A stretch of DNA of 45,388 nucleotides from positions 1 to 45,388 of the forward strand of contig NZ_MXQF01000037.1 in assembly GCF_002165575.1 (NCBI RefSeq), in the 5' to 3' direction. Shown one piece after another: positions 17,216 to 26,711 of this stretch. The position numbers and the translations under genes were made by a program. Under the pieces are notes generated by a model. It saw only the letters and a program-made list of their open reading frames with translations, was not told where the DNA came from and made no database searches. Numbering within the stretch: the stretch's first letter is position 1; each line of letters starts with the position of its first letter. The stretch comes from Pseudoalteromonas sp. A601 (GTDB lineage Bacteria; Pseudomonadota; Gammaproteobacteria; Enterobacterales; Alteromonadaceae).

Positions 17216-18058
17216 GTGACAGACACAGTTGAATCGGCAATCCACAGTGCTACTTTGCTTTTGCAAAATAGCACTGACAGCGCTAAGTTGGATGCCCAAG
17301 TATTACTGCTTGAGGTATTAAACAAACCTCGTAGCTATTTATTTAGTTGGCCTGAAAAGCAACTTACGGTAGAGCAACAACAGCTGTTTGATAGTTATTG
17401 TCAGCGCCGTTTAAATGGTGAACCTATTGCGCATATCACCGGCACGCGAGAGTTTTGGAGTTTGCCACTGCAGGTTAACGCCACAACGCTAATCCCTCGA
17501 CCTGATACAGAAACCTTAGTTGAAGTTGCACTAAACTTACCACTCAAAGAAGATGCAAAAGTACTCGACTTGGGCACGGGTACTGGCGCAATTGCGCTTG
17601 CATTAGCCTTTGAAAAAGCAAACTGGCAAATAACAGGGGTTGACCGCATAGCGCAAGCAGTTGCATTATCGACAATAAACAAACAGCGATTAGGCTTACA
17701 GCAGGTTACTTTTTTACAAAGTAACTGGTTTAGTGAAGTAAGTAATCAAAAGTTTGATTTAATAGTAAGTAACCCGCCCTATATTGAGCATGATGATGAA
17801 CATCTAACCCAAGGGGATGTGCGTTTTGAACCACTCTCAGCATTGGTTGCCGATGATGATGGTATGGCTGATATTAAGCATATTATCACTCAAGCGAGGA
17901 ATTATTTAGCGCCAAATGGCTATTTAATATTCGAGCATGGGTATCAACAAAGTACTAAAGTGCATAGTTTTTTTGCACAAATGGCGTATACAAATATACT
18001 TACAGTGAAAGATTTAGCAAATAACGATCGTGTAACGTTCGCACAGTGGCCAAAATAA
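17216..18058 (+). CDS. prmC: Release factor glutamine methyltransferase
   Basis: SAM-dependent enzyme that methylates the GGQ glutamine of RF1 and RF2. It is 280 aa with SAM motif VLDLGTGTGAIALALA and catalytic motif SNPPYIE. The GTG start is 2 nt after the prfA stop, so translation is probably coupled. The N-terminal helical domain has the RxxLFSWPE-type substrate region. Confidence 0.95.
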   Translation: MTDTVESAIHSATLLLQNSTDSAKLDAQVLLLEVLNKPRSYLFSWPEKQLTVEQQQLFDSYCQRRLNGEPIAHITGTREFWSLPLQVNATTLIPRPDTETLVEVALNLPLKEDAKVLDLGTGTGAIALALAFEKANWQITGVDRIAQAVALSTINKQRLGLQQVTFLQSNWFSEVSNQKFDLIVSNPPYIEHDDEHLTQGDVRFEPLSALVADDDGMADIKHIITQARNYLAPNGYLIFEHGYQQSTKVHSFFAQMAYTNILTVKDLANNDRVTFAQWPK

Positions 18059-18111
18059 ACAACAAAGCGCTGTGAGAATAAAATGTAACAGCCTTCAAAG
18101 GACCCAGTGTG

Positions 18112-19650
18112 ATGGATGATTTTTTGTTTTCGGATGAGCCACAAGAAGAAGTAAGTAATATTGTTCAGGGAACTTGGAAAGTCATTATTGTTGATGATGA
18201 ACCTGAAGTACATGCAGTAACTAAACTGGCTTTAAGCGACTTTGAGTTTCAAGATAAACGTTTAGAGTTTATAAGTGCTTATTCTGGCGAAGAAGCCAAA
18301 GCAATGATTGATAATCACCCAGATGCGGCCATTGTATTACTTGATGTTGTCATGGAGACCGATGACGCAGGTTTGAAAGTCGCCCAGTATATCCGCGAAA
18401 CAGCAAAAAATAATCATATCAGAATCATTCTTCGCACCGGTCAGCCAGGACAAGCGCCTGAACGCCAAGTAATTGTGAATTATGATATAAATGATTACAA
18501 ATCGAAGACAGAGCTTACCGCACAAAAGTTATTTACTGTGGTGATGTCGAGCTTACGTTCATATCGCGATATTTTATCCATTGAGCAATCTCGCCAAGGG
18601 CTCGAAAAAATAATTAAAGCCTCGAGAGATATCTTTGCTGCTCATTCACTAGAAAACTTTATCGAAGGGGTTATGCAACAGTTAACCTCTTTGTTAGGGA
18701 CGGTTGATAAAGCAATGTATGCAACCAGCCTAGTGGCGAGTAACCCAGATGATAATCAAAAAAAGTTAGTTGTTTTTTCTGGCCGAGGAGACTTTGAACG
18801 CAGCGAAGGTAAAGCAATTGAAGACGTGCTTGATAATGAGCAATTACTTGCATGCAAACAAGCATTGCAAGATAAAACAATTGTTTATAAAAATAATTAC
18901 CTATTTGCCTATTGTTGCAGTGAATATAACCATAATTCAATGCTGTTTATTTCAGGAATTCCGCAATATTTAACAGATACTCAACGTCATTTGATTGAAA
19001 TATTTTCACAAAATGTACAGCTAGCGTATGAAAATGTGCAACTGCAGTCAGAAGTTGAAGCCACGCAACAAGAACTTGTTTTGCGCTTAAGTGAAGCACT
19101 CGAACAACGTTCAACAGAGACTGGTAATCATGTTAAACGCGTGTCGCATATATGTAACTCATTAGCCTTAGGCTATGGTTTATCAAAGCGAGAAGCTGAA
19201 TTAATTCGCTTAGCTTCACCGCTGCACGATGTAGGTAAGGTGGGTATTCCTGATGCTATCTTGAATAAACCGGCCAAGCTAACTGATGAAGAATGGGCAA
19301 TAATGCAAACCCATGCGCAAAAAGGCCATGCAATATTAAAAGGGTCGAAACGCGATATTGTTAAGGCTGGGGCTGAGGTAGCACGCGATCATCATGAAAA
19401 ATGGGATGGTACTGGGTACCCACAAGGGTTAGTAGGTGAAAATATTCACATATTTGGTCGCATTGTGGCACTAGCTGATGTATATGATGCGCTTCGCCAT
19501 AAACGTTGTTACAAGGAGGCATGGAGTGTTGAGGCCGTTGTGAGTGAAATCAACGAGCAAAAAGGCAAACATTTTGAGCCGAAATTAGTTGATGTATTTA
19601 ATCAACAAGTAGATGAATTAGAGAAAATATTAGCGTTATACCCAGATTAA
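18112..19650 (+). CDS. REC-DUF3369-HD-GYP response regulator, c-di-GMP phosphodiesterase
   Basis: A 512-aa three-part protein. The receiver (about 20-145) has acidic residues D28/D29, phospho-acceptor D78 (IVLLDVVME), a conserved Thr in LRTGQ and Lys in YKSK, so it should be phosphorylatable. A middle DUF3369-like region (about 165-310) is GAF-like. The HD-GYP domain has HDVGK near residue 371 and GTGYP near 435, both intact, so c-di-GMP hydrolysis is expected. No kinase gene is next to it. ATG 18112 follows AAAGGA at about 9 nt; a GTG lies one codon earlier. It sits 53 nt after prmC within a housekeeping block. Confidence 0.92.
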   Translation: MDDFLFSDEPQEEVSNIVQGTWKVIIVDDEPEVHAVTKLALSDFEFQDKRLEFISAYSGEEAKAMIDNHPDAAIVLLDVVMETDDAGLKVAQYIRETAKNNHIRIILRTGQPGQAPERQVIVNYDINDYKSKTELTAQKLFTVVMSSLRSYRDILSIEQSRQGLEKIIKASRDIFAAHSLENFIEGVMQQLTSLLGTVDKAMYATSLVASNPDDNQKKLVVFSGRGDFERSEGKAIEDVLDNEQLLACKQALQDKTIVYKNNYLFAYCCSEYNHNSMLFISGIPQYLTDTQRHLIEIFSQNVQLAYENVQLQSEVEATQQELVLRLSEALEQRSTETGNHVKRVSHICNSLALGYGLSKREAELIRLASPLHDVGKVGIPDAILNKPAKLTDEEWAIMQTHAQKGHAILKGSKRDIVKAGAEVARDHHEKWDGTGYPQGLVGENIHIFGRIVALADVYDALRHKRCYKEAWSVEAVVSEINEQKGKHFEPKLVDVFNQQVDELEKILALYPD

Positions 19651-19687
19651 TTACACCGTCATTTTTTATAAACTAAGATAGGGCAAT

Positions 19688-20062
19688 ATGGATTATTTAG
19701 CAGTAAAACACACACATATGGCAATCGCCGTTTTAAGTATACTTTTATTTTATGTACGATCTTTCTCACGTATTGGCAGTGGTGCCATTGCTAAAAATAA
19801 AGTGGTATTTATTGGTAGCCACGTAACAGACACATTCTTGCTTATCTCAGCAATTACATTAATGGCCATTGCCAAAATAAACCCACTTGAACAAATGTGG
19901 TTATTAGAGAAAATAATTTTGGTTGTTGCGTATATTGCCTTTGGCATTATTGCGAGTAAACAAAAAGCATTGCCAGCGAAATTAGCCTTCTTAGTAGTAA
20001 CCACCGCTGTTATTGCGTTAATAGGTAAGCTAGCTGTGACAAAAACAGCGATCCTACTTTAA
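19688..20062 (+). CDS. SirB2-family inner membrane protein
   Basis: A 124-aa protein with four hydrophobic segments and the SirB2 N-terminus (KHTHMxIAVLSILLFYVR). Its E. coli counterpart is YchQ, which lies in the same place after prmC. The molecular function is unknown; the name comes from a Salmonella invasion-gene screen. Confidence 0.9.
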   Translation: MDYLAVKHTHMAIAVLSILLFYVRSFSRIGSGAIAKNKVVFIGSHVTDTFLLISAITLMAIAKINPLEQMWLLEKIILVVAYIAFGIIASKQKALPAKLAFLVVTTAVIALIGKLAVTKTAILL

Positions 20063-20187
20063 TAAAATAGGCAGTAAAACCAGCTCATCGGTATATCTTC
20101 ATACCTTTGGGCTGTAAACGCGTTGGTAACTGGGCTAAAAACTAGGTAAACTAACTCTTCGTATTAATAACAGATGTTGCAGTATTA

Positions 20188-21015
20188 ATGACCACACCTT
20201 GGTTTGAAGATGAAAACGAAACCTATCAAGATGAAAATTATGATGCATTTGTTCCCGCAGCTTTGTATCGTTGTATAAGCGCAGAAGCTAAATGGGATCC
20301 ACAGGCTCACCTAAGCCAAAGTTTTGCTACTCTGAGTGAATTTGAAAACCAAATTACTGAGCTGTGTCAACAACAAGACGATATTCATGACCGCCTTGAT
20401 ACTCTGCTTGATATGTTTTACACCAAGTGGATGTTTAGTGTATCCAGCTTGAAAGTGCCTGAATACACCTTAAATAGCTTTACCTATACATTGGCTATGC
20501 GTAGCGGTTCACCAACAACCTTAGGTATTTTGTTATGTCACTTATTACAGCATGCGGATTATGATGCTAGCGTGTGTATTTCTAATAACGACGTTAACGT
20601 CCATGTTGCCATAAGCGACGAAGAAGGTTATGTACTCGAGCCAAGTTCAGGTCAGCAAAGTTGGTATATCATTCCTGAAAATGCCAGTGAAGAAAATGGT
20701 GACGAGCAAGAGCCGTTAGAGCTCATCTTTGATGAGGATGTTTATAAGCTTTATTTAGCCCAGCAGAAGTGGGCATTTATAAGCGAAAATAAATTTGGTC
20801 ATGCTTTAACATGTGTAGAAATGCTGATGGAAATGTTGGGTGACGATCCCTATGAACGCAGAGACCGCGGATATCTTCTTAATCAATTAGATTGCCCAAA
20901 AATGGCACGTGATGATCTGCAATTTTTTATAGATGAATGCCCAGACGATCCTGCCATTGAAATTATTCAACACCAGATTGAAGAACTCGAAGATAATAAT
21001 AAAACTCACCACTAA
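20188..21015 (+). CDS. SirB1-family protein, transglutaminase-like with TPR
   Basis: A 275-aa cytoplasmic protein resembling E. coli YchA. The N-terminal and central region is the SirB1 transglutaminase-like fold (motif SGSPTTLGILLCHLLQHADYD), and the C-terminus has TPR-like helices (RDRGYLLNQLDCPKMARDDL). Function is unknown. It keeps the E. coli gene position between sirB2 and kdsA, although here a DUF819 gene intervenes. It is rich in acidic residues. Confidence 0.88.
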   Translation: MTTPWFEDENETYQDENYDAFVPAALYRCISAEAKWDPQAHLSQSFATLSEFENQITELCQQQDDIHDRLDTLLDMFYTKWMFSVSSLKVPEYTLNSFTYTLAMRSGSPTTLGILLCHLLQHADYDASVCISNNDVNVHVAISDEEGYVLEPSSGQQSWYIIPENASEENGDEQEPLELIFDEDVYKLYLAQQKWAFISENKFGHALTCVEMLMEMLGDDPYERRDRGYLLNQLDCPKMARDDLQFFIDECPDDPAIEIIQHQIEELEDNNKTHH

Positions 21016-21032
21016 AATTTTAAGGAATTAAC

Positions 21033-22286
21033 ATGGCTGACACCCATACTGCATTGATCACCAATGATGCTGTTGTATTTGGTTTACTCGCTGTAATTCT
21101 CGGCTTTATTTTTAAAACATCGCACAGCGAAAATAGTGCACTAAAAAAGTTTTACAAATATGTCCCTGCATTATTACTATGCTACTTTTTACCCTCGCTA
21201 CTGAATACCTTTGGTATTGTTGATGGCCATTCTTCTAACGTGTATTACGTTGCATCGCGCTACTTATTACCAGCGTGCTTAATTTTACTGACAATCAGTA
21301 TTGATTTAAAAGCAATTATAAATTTAGGTCCTAAAGCCCTTATCATGTTTTTAACAGGCACGGTGGGTATTGTTATCGGTGGGCCTTTAGCCATACTTGT
21401 AATGAGTGCAGTTTACCCTGATGCGGTAGGTGGTCACGGTCCTGATGCTGTTTGGCGCGGAATGACGACTATCGCAGGCAGTTGGATTGGCGGCGGTGCA
21501 AATCAAGCCTCGATGAAAGAAATGTTTGATGTTGGCGGCGATATATTCTCTGCTATGGTTACGGTGGATGTCATTGTGGCAAACTTATGGATGGCGGTAT
21601 TATTATTAATGGCTGCTAACCATAAAGCGATTGACGCTAAAACGGGTGCTGATACCAGTGCAATTGAAGACTTAAAAAATCGTGTAGAGAAGTATCATGC
21701 AGAACATGCACGTATGCCTACACTTAACGATTATATGACGATTATTGCTATTGCATTTGGTATTACGGGACTTGCCCATTTTTGTGCTGACTTTTTAGGC
21801 CCTTTCTTTGGCGCTAACTTCCCGTGGGCACAAGAGTACAGCTTAAATAGTAAATTTTTCTGGTTAATTGTTATCTCAACAACCATAGGTATTAGTTTAT
21901 CTTTTACTAAAGTACGCCATATTGAATCATTTGGTGCATCTAAAGTGGCGTCGAGCTTTTTATACATTTTAGTTGCCTCAATTGGTTTACACATGAATAT
22001 TACAGCTATTCTTGAATCGCCTATGTATTTTGTTATCGGCTTAATTTGGATGTTAACTCATGCAAGCTTGATGCTGATTGTAGCTAAAATTATTAAAGCC
22101 CCCTTGTTTTATATGGCCGTGGGCTCACAAGCCAATGTTGGCGGAGCCGCATCAGCACCTGTGGTTGCATCGGCGTTTCACCCATCACTTGCGCCAGTGG
22201 GTGTATTATTAGCGGTAATGGGCTACGGGGTGGGCACTTATATGGCTTATATTTGTGGATTAATGATGCAAGCAGTTGCACCTTAA
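21033..22286 (+). CDS. DUF819-family membrane protein (YjcL-like)
   Basis: A 417-aa very hydrophobic protein with about 10-11 predicted membrane segments and Gly-rich motifs GSWIGGGANQASMKE and SQANVGGAASAPVVASAF in the two halves, a pattern of transporter-like inverted repeats. I recognise it as DUF819/YjcL; the substrate is unknown. It follows AAGGAATTAAC, a good ribosome binding site. It lies 17 nt after sirB1 and 9 nt before kdsA, so it is probably co-transcribed with kdsA. It is absent from this position in E. coli. Confidence 0.85.
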   Translation: MADTHTALITNDAVVFGLLAVILGFIFKTSHSENSALKKFYKYVPALLLCYFLPSLLNTFGIVDGHSSNVYYVASRYLLPACLILLTISIDLKAIINLGPKALIMFLTGTVGIVIGGPLAILVMSAVYPDAVGGHGPDAVWRGMTTIAGSWIGGGANQASMKEMFDVGGDIFSAMVTVDVIVANLWMAVLLLMAANHKAIDAKTGADTSAIEDLKNRVEKYHAEHARMPTLNDYMTIIAIAFGITGLAHFCADFLGPFFGANFPWAQEYSLNSKFFWLIVISTTIGISLSFTKVRHIESFGASKVASSFLYILVASIGLHMNITAILESPMYFVIGLIWMLTHASLMLIVAKIIKAPLFYMAVGSQANVGGAASAPVVASAFHPSLAPVGVLLAVMGYGVGTYMAYICGLMMQAVAP

Positions 22287-22295
22287 GGACTAACG

Positions 22296-23150
22296 ATGAA
22301 CAATCATTTAATTAAAATTAATGACATTGAACTTGCAAACGACAAACCGTTTGTATTGTTCGGTGGTATGAACGTATTAGAGTCGCGTGATTTAGCCATG
22401 CGCATTGCTGAGCACTATGTAGAAGTGACCAGAAAATTGAATATACCGTATGTATTTAAGGCGTCGTTTGATAAAGCAAACCGCTCGTCAATCAACTCTT
22501 ATCGCGGTCCAGGTATGGAAGAAGGACTAAAGATTTTTGAGGAAATTAAAAAAACCTTTAACGTACCTTTAATCACCGATGTACATGAGCCGCATCAAGC
22601 CGCACCGGTAGCTGAAGTTGTTGACGTGATACAGTTGCCTGCATTTTTAGCTCGTCAAACTGACCTTGTTGTTGCAATGGCAAAAACAGGTGCTGTAATT
22701 AATGTGAAAAAACCACAGTTTTTAGCACCTCATGAAATGCGCCATATCATTACTAAGTTCAATGAGGCTGGCAATAATAATGTTGCACTATGTGAGCGAG
22801 GCTCTAGCTTTGGATATAACAACCTAGTTGTTGATATGCTTGGTATGGATGACATGAAGCCAATGGCTCCTGTTATCTTTGACGCAACGCACGCGTTACA
22901 GCGCCCAGGAGGGCGTGCTGATTCAGCAGATGGGCGTCGCGCACAAGCCGCTGAACTTGCACGCAGCGGCATGGCATTAGGGCTAGCTGGGTTATTTATT
23001 GAAGCTCACCCTAATCCTAATGAAGCAAAATGCGATGGACCTTGTGCCCTTGCACTGAGTAAACTAGAAGGCTACTTGAGCCAAATGAAAGCAGTTGATG
23101 ATTTAATTAAAAGCTTTGCACCACTGGATACCAGTGCCAGCGATTTATAA
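22296..23150 (+). CDS. kdsA: 3-deoxy-8-phosphooctulonate synthase (KDO-8-P synthase)
   Basis: Condenses arabinose 5-phosphate with PEP to KDO-8-phosphate for lipopolysaccharide core. It is 284 aa, as in E. coli. Family motifs include FKASFDKANRSS, GPGMEEGLKI, LITDVHEP, ARQTDLV, VKKPQFL, FDATHALQRPGG and IEAHPNP. It is the last gene of the hemA block and is followed by a strong terminator. Confidence 0.97.
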   Translation: MNNHLIKINDIELANDKPFVLFGGMNVLESRDLAMRIAEHYVEVTRKLNIPYVFKASFDKANRSSINSYRGPGMEEGLKIFEEIKKTFNVPLITDVHEPHQAAPVAEVVDVIQLPAFLARQTDLVVAMAKTGAVINVKKPQFLAPHEMRHIITKFNEAGNNNVALCERGSSFGYNNLVVDMLGMDDMKPMAPVIFDATHALQRPGGRADSADGRRAQAAELARSGMALGLAGLFIEAHPNPNEAKCDGPCALALSKLEGYLSQMKAVDDLIKSFAPLDTSASDL

Positions 23151-23168
23151 TTACAAGATTTGATAAAC

Positions 23169-23195
23169 AAAGCGGCTTATAAAGTCGCTTTTTTT
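23169..23195 (+). terminator. kdsA terminator
   Basis: AAAGCGGCTT (23169-23178) and AAGTCGCTTT (23182-23191) form a 10-bp stem with one G-U pair and a 3-nt loop, followed by a T run to 23195. Confidence 0.9.
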
Positions 23196-23271
23196 ATGTC
23201 TCGAATATACACATCCTTGGCATGGGTATATAATCTACTCATAAGAAAAACTAATTCTAAGAGTGGTTAAT

Positions 23272-24168
23272 ATGTCTCGTCGCGTCCCGCCATTGAATGC
23301 CCTAAAAGCATTTGAAGCAGCTGCTCGTCATTTGAGTTTCACCAAAGCAGCTGAAGAGCTTTATGTCACTCAGGCAGCAGTGAGCCATCAAATTAAAACA
23401 CTTGAAGAACACCTTGGTTTAAAGCTGTTTTTGCGTAAAAACCGCTCGTTATTATTGACCGAGGAAGGACAGGGTTACTTTTTAGATATAAAAGAAATCT
23501 TTACCCAGTTAATCGATGCGACAGAAAAACTGCTAGCGCGAGGTGCGAAAGGCTCCCTAACGGTAAGCCTAACCCCGAGTTTTGCAATTCAGTGGTTAGT
23601 ACCAAGACTTAGTTTATTTAATGAGTTACACCCTGAGATTGATGTACGAATAAAGGCGCAAGATCAAGACGAAAATTCGCTCTCTGATGATGTTGATGTG
23701 GCTATTTATTATGGCCGTGGTCATTGGAGTGGGGTGCAAACACATAAACTACACACCGAATACCTGGTGCCCTTATGTAGTCCTATGTTGCTAACAGGGC
23801 CTAAACCTCTTGATCAACCAAGCGATTTAGCTAATCACACATTGTTGCATGATACTACGCGAAAAAACTGGAAGACCTGGATGAAAACCGCCGGTGTACG
23901 TAATGTACAAGTGAACCAAGGGCCTATCTTTAGTCACTCTTCTATGGTGCTCCAAGCTGCGGTGCATGGTCAAGGCGTTGCAATTGGTAACAGTGTTTTA
24001 GCAAAACCAGATATTGACGCAGGACGTTTGGTGATCCCCTTTAGCCATAGCCTAGAAAGTAAAAATGCCTACTACTTGGTGAATCGTGAATCACAATCAG
24101 AGCTGGGTAAAATAGTCTCCTTTAAAGAGTGGATGCTTGATTTAGTCGAGCAAGAACAAGAGTTTTAA
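23272..24168 (+). CDS. gcvA: LysR-type regulator GcvA
   Basis: A 298-aa LysR-family regulator. The N-terminal winged helix-turn-helix (about 10-65) reads SFTKAAEELYVTQAAVSHQIKTLE, the GcvA-type signature, and is followed by an effector-binding domain. GcvA controls glycine cleavage genes in E. coli. The identification rests on the helix-turn-helix and on gcvA-(hydrolase)-ygdD-rlmM order, which matches E. coli gcvA-ygdD-rlmM. A -10-like TATAAT is at 23229-23234 without a convincing -35. Upstream GTG 23263 is an alternative start. Confidence 0.88.
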   Translation: MSRRVPPLNALKAFEAAARHLSFTKAAEELYVTQAAVSHQIKTLEEHLGLKLFLRKNRSLLLTEEGQGYFLDIKEIFTQLIDATEKLLARGAKGSLTVSLTPSFAIQWLVPRLSLFNELHPEIDVRIKAQDQDENSLSDDVDVAIYYGRGHWSGVQTHKLHTEYLVPLCSPMLLTGPKPLDQPSDLANHTLLHDTTRKNWKTWMKTAGVRNVQVNQGPIFSHSSMVLQAAVHGQGVAIGNSVLAKPDIDAGRLVIPFSHSLESKNAYYLVNRESQSELGKIVSFKEWMLDLVEQEQEF

Positions 24169-24169
24169 C

Positions 24170-24796
24170 ATGACAATACAATGGATAAAAGCAAAACAGC
24201 CTGCCCACGCACAGTTTATTTTTGCCCATGGTGCAGGTGCAGGCAGTGACTCTGAATTTATGCAACAAATGGCAGATTTGCTAGCCGAACAGGGTATTAA
24301 TGTAGGGCTCTTTGATTTTGAATATATGCAAATCGCCAAACAAACGAATAAGCGCAGACCGCCTGAGCGAGCTCCCAAATTACTTGCTTATTTTGCCCAA
24401 GTAATTGAACAAACAGAGCCAACATTGCCATTATTTATTGGTGGTAAGTCAATGGGGGGAAGAATGGCCTCTATGCTGGCGTGTGAAACAAATAAAAAAA
24501 TTAACGGTGTGTTGGCTTTCGGCTATCCATTTCATCCTCCGGGTAAGCCCGAGAAGTTGCGTATTGAGCATTTTGGCCAAATCCCCTGCCCGTTTTTGGT
24601 GCTCCAAGGTGAGCGAGATACATTTGGCACTCGTGAAGAGTTAAATGTGCTCACGCTCGATAAACGCCCTGAATTTGTCTGGTTAGCGGATGGCGATCAT
24701 TCTTTAAAGCCCCGTAAAAAAAGTGGCACGACGCTTGAGGAAAATTTACAGCGAGCAGCAGAGCACGCAAATAAATTTATTAAGCAGCATTGTTAG
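24170..24796 (+). CDS. Alpha/beta hydrolase, KANL3/Tex30-like
   Basis: A 208-aa single-domain alpha/beta hydrolase. The oxyanion region FAHGAGAGSDS is near residue 20, the nucleophile elbow is GGKSMGGRM (Ser in G-x-S-x-G), the likely acid is Asp in LQGERDTFGT, and the His is in DGDHSLKP. All three triad residues are present, so an active hydrolase is expected; the substrate is unknown. It starts 1 nt after the gcvA stop and is probably co-transcribed. Confidence 0.88.
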   Translation: MTIQWIKAKQPAHAQFIFAHGAGAGSDSEFMQQMADLLAEQGINVGLFDFEYMQIAKQTNKRRPPERAPKLLAYFAQVIEQTEPTLPLFIGGKSMGGRMASMLACETNKKINGVLAFGYPFHPPGKPEKLRIEHFGQIPCPFLVLQGERDTFGTREELNVLTLDKRPEFVWLADGDHSLKPRKKSGTTLEENLQRAAEHANKFIKQHC

Positions 24797-24816
24797 TTGA
24801 ATTAAAGGTAAAGCAG

Positions 24817-25185
24817 ATGATTAAATTATTTTTAATGGCGGGTAGTGTGTTTTGTATGTTATCAGTTGTACTTGGCGCATTTGCCGCCCATGGTTTAAAA
24901 AGTCGGGTTTCTGAATATGCTATCGGCGTGTTTAAAACCGCTGCTGAGTATCAAATGGTCCATGGTCTTGCGCTTATTGCAGTTGCTATTTTGATAAAGT
25001 GGGGCTTAAATTTAACCGTCGCTGGCTGGTTTTTTATTGCGGGTATCTTACTATTTAGCGGGAGTTTATATTTACTCGCAATGACTGGGCAAAAGTGGCT
25101 TGGGCCAATTACCCCTTTAGGCGGACTGTGTTTTATTGTTGGCTGGTTGATTATTTTAGTGCAAGTTGCACGGTTTAAATTTTAA
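24817..25185 (+). CDS. ygdD: DUF423 membrane protein YgdD
   Basis: A 122-aa protein with four hydrophobic segments and the DUF423 motifs LGAFAAHGLK, YQMVHGLAL, FSGSLYLLA and ITPLGGLCFIVGW. Function is unknown. ATG 24817 follows AAAGGTAA; the frame opens at 24790 within the previous gene's end. It keeps the E. coli position between gcvA and rlmM. Confidence 0.92.
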   Translation: MIKLFLMAGSVFCMLSVVLGAFAAHGLKSRVSEYAIGVFKTAAEYQMVHGLALIAVAILIKWGLNLTVAGWFFIAGILLFSGSLYLLAMTGQKWLGPITPLGGLCFIVGWLIILVQVARFKF

Positions 25186-25224
25186 TAAAGAATATCGCGC
25201 AGAATGCGCAATTTAAGGGTTTTT

Positions 25225-26310
25225 ATGTCAAGCGTAGTGATTTATTGTCGTAGTGGGTTTGAAAATGATGCCGCAGCAGAAATAACTTTTCATGCTGCCG
25301 AGCAAGGTTTTGCCGGTTATGTGAAAGCCAAACCCAACACAGGTTATGTGGTTTATGAGTGCTTTGAAGCATCACACAGTGACGAGATCATAAAAAAAGT
25401 TGATTTTAAAAACATGGTGTTTGCGCGCCAATGGTTTGCAGGAACGTTACTTGAGAATATGCCCGTTGAAGACCGGGTTGGTGAAATTAAAACCGCAGCA
25501 GCAGATTTTCCGCTGTGTTCAGAGCTGCGTGTAGAAACCCCTGATACTAATGAAGGCAAAGAGCTATTAACGTTCTGCAAAAAAATATCTACACCGCTCA
25601 AAAAAGCATTAGAAAAACAAAACACCGTGTTACGTGAGCCTAAAGCTAACCGTCCAGTTATGCACGTTATGTTCTTAACTAATAACACCGCTTATGTGGG
25701 TCATTCGTATAGCTACAATAATTCACCATTCTTTATGGGCATTTTGCGCTTGCGTATGCCAAGTGATGCACCGAGTCGCTCAACGTTAAAGCTTGATGAA
25801 GCATTTAATGTATTTATACCGCCTAATGAAGTTGAGTCACGGGTACAAGCAGGCATGCGCGGCGTAGATTTGGGCGCATGCCCAGGCGGTTGGACATATC
25901 AATTAGTACGCCGTGGCATGTTTGTCAGCGCGATTGATAACGGTCCAATGAATGATGATTTAATGGAAACAGGCCAAGTTAAACATTTTCGTGTTGATGG
26001 TTTTAAATACCGCCCAGAAAAGCGCAACATTCAATGGCTCGTGTGTGACATGGTAGAAAAGCCAACAAAAGTAACAAACTTGATGATTGATTGGGCTGTG
26101 AATGCGTATGCTAAAGAGCTTATTTTTAACTTAAAACTCCCCATGAAAAAACGCTTTGACAGTGTTTACGAGTGTTTAACCATGATAAGGGAGGAGCTTG
26201 ATAAATATGGTATTAACTATGAGCTACAAGCTAAGCATTTATATCATGACAGAGAAGAGATCACAGTACACCTGAACGTGACAAAAGTGCCGCAAAGCCT
26301 ATATAGCTAA
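25225..26310 (+). CDS. rlmM: 23S rRNA 2'-O-ribose C2498 methyltransferase
   Basis: RlmM, 361 aa (E. coli 366). It has an N-terminal THUMP-like RNA-binding part and a C-terminal RrmJ-type Rossmann domain with SAM motif GVDLGACPGGWTYQL. Catalytic-type residues lie in LVCDMVEKP and LKLPMKKRF. The ATG at 25225 follows AAGGG at 6 nt. It is the third gene of the gcvA group. Confidence 0.95.
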   Translation: MSSVVIYCRSGFENDAAAEITFHAAEQGFAGYVKAKPNTGYVVYECFEASHSDEIIKKVDFKNMVFARQWFAGTLLENMPVEDRVGEIKTAAADFPLCSELRVETPDTNEGKELLTFCKKISTPLKKALEKQNTVLREPKANRPVMHVMFLTNNTAYVGHSYSYNNSPFFMGILRLRMPSDAPSRSTLKLDEAFNVFIPPNEVESRVQAGMRGVDLGACPGGWTYQLVRRGMFVSAIDNGPMNDDLMETGQVKHFRVDGFKYRPEKRNIQWLVCDMVEKPTKVTNLMIDWAVNAYAKELIFNLKLPMKKRFDSVYECLTMIREELDKYGINYELQAKHLYHDREEITVHLNVTKVPQSLYS

Positions 26311-26357
26311 TTAATTTTAGTGCGGCATGAATACTGGCTAAATAAAGGTAAAAATTG

Positions 26358-26711
26358 ATGTATAAAAACCAAAAAGTTATTTTGCGCTTGCGCGCTAATA
26401 TACCACAGTTTGAATGTGTTGAAGGCTGCCATGACTGCTGTGGGCCCGTGACAACTTCATCTGAAGAAATGTCTCGATTACCAGTAAAAACAGATGCAGA
26501 GCATGAAGCGGCGTTAAATGAATTTAATTGTGTACATCTTGGCCCAAAAGGCTGCACTGTCTATGATGAGCGCCCATTGATTTGCCGCTTATTTGGTACC
26601 ACTCCCAGAATGCCTTGCCCGAATGACCGTAAGCCAGAAAAGCCTGTAGACATAAAAATAGAACGTGAAGTACACCACTTTATTGCTAATACACGCCAAG
26701 TTTTGGTGTAA
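26358..26711 (+). CDS. YkgJ-type cysteine-cluster protein
   Basis: A 117-aa cytoplasmic protein. The N-terminal cysteines CVEGCHDCCGP and the later C-x8-C-x9-C spacing (CVHLGPKGCTVYDERPLIC) match the YkgJ/UPF0153 family, which is predicted to bind zinc or an Fe-S cluster. Function is unknown. It lies 47 nt after rlmM. ATG 26358 is preceded by GGTAAAAATTG. Confidence 0.88.
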   Translation: MYKNQKVILRLRANIPQFECVEGCHDCCGPVTTSSEEMSRLPVKTDAEHEAALNEFNCVHLGPKGCTVYDERPLICRLFGTTPRMPCPNDRKPEKPVDIKIEREVHHFIANTRQVLV

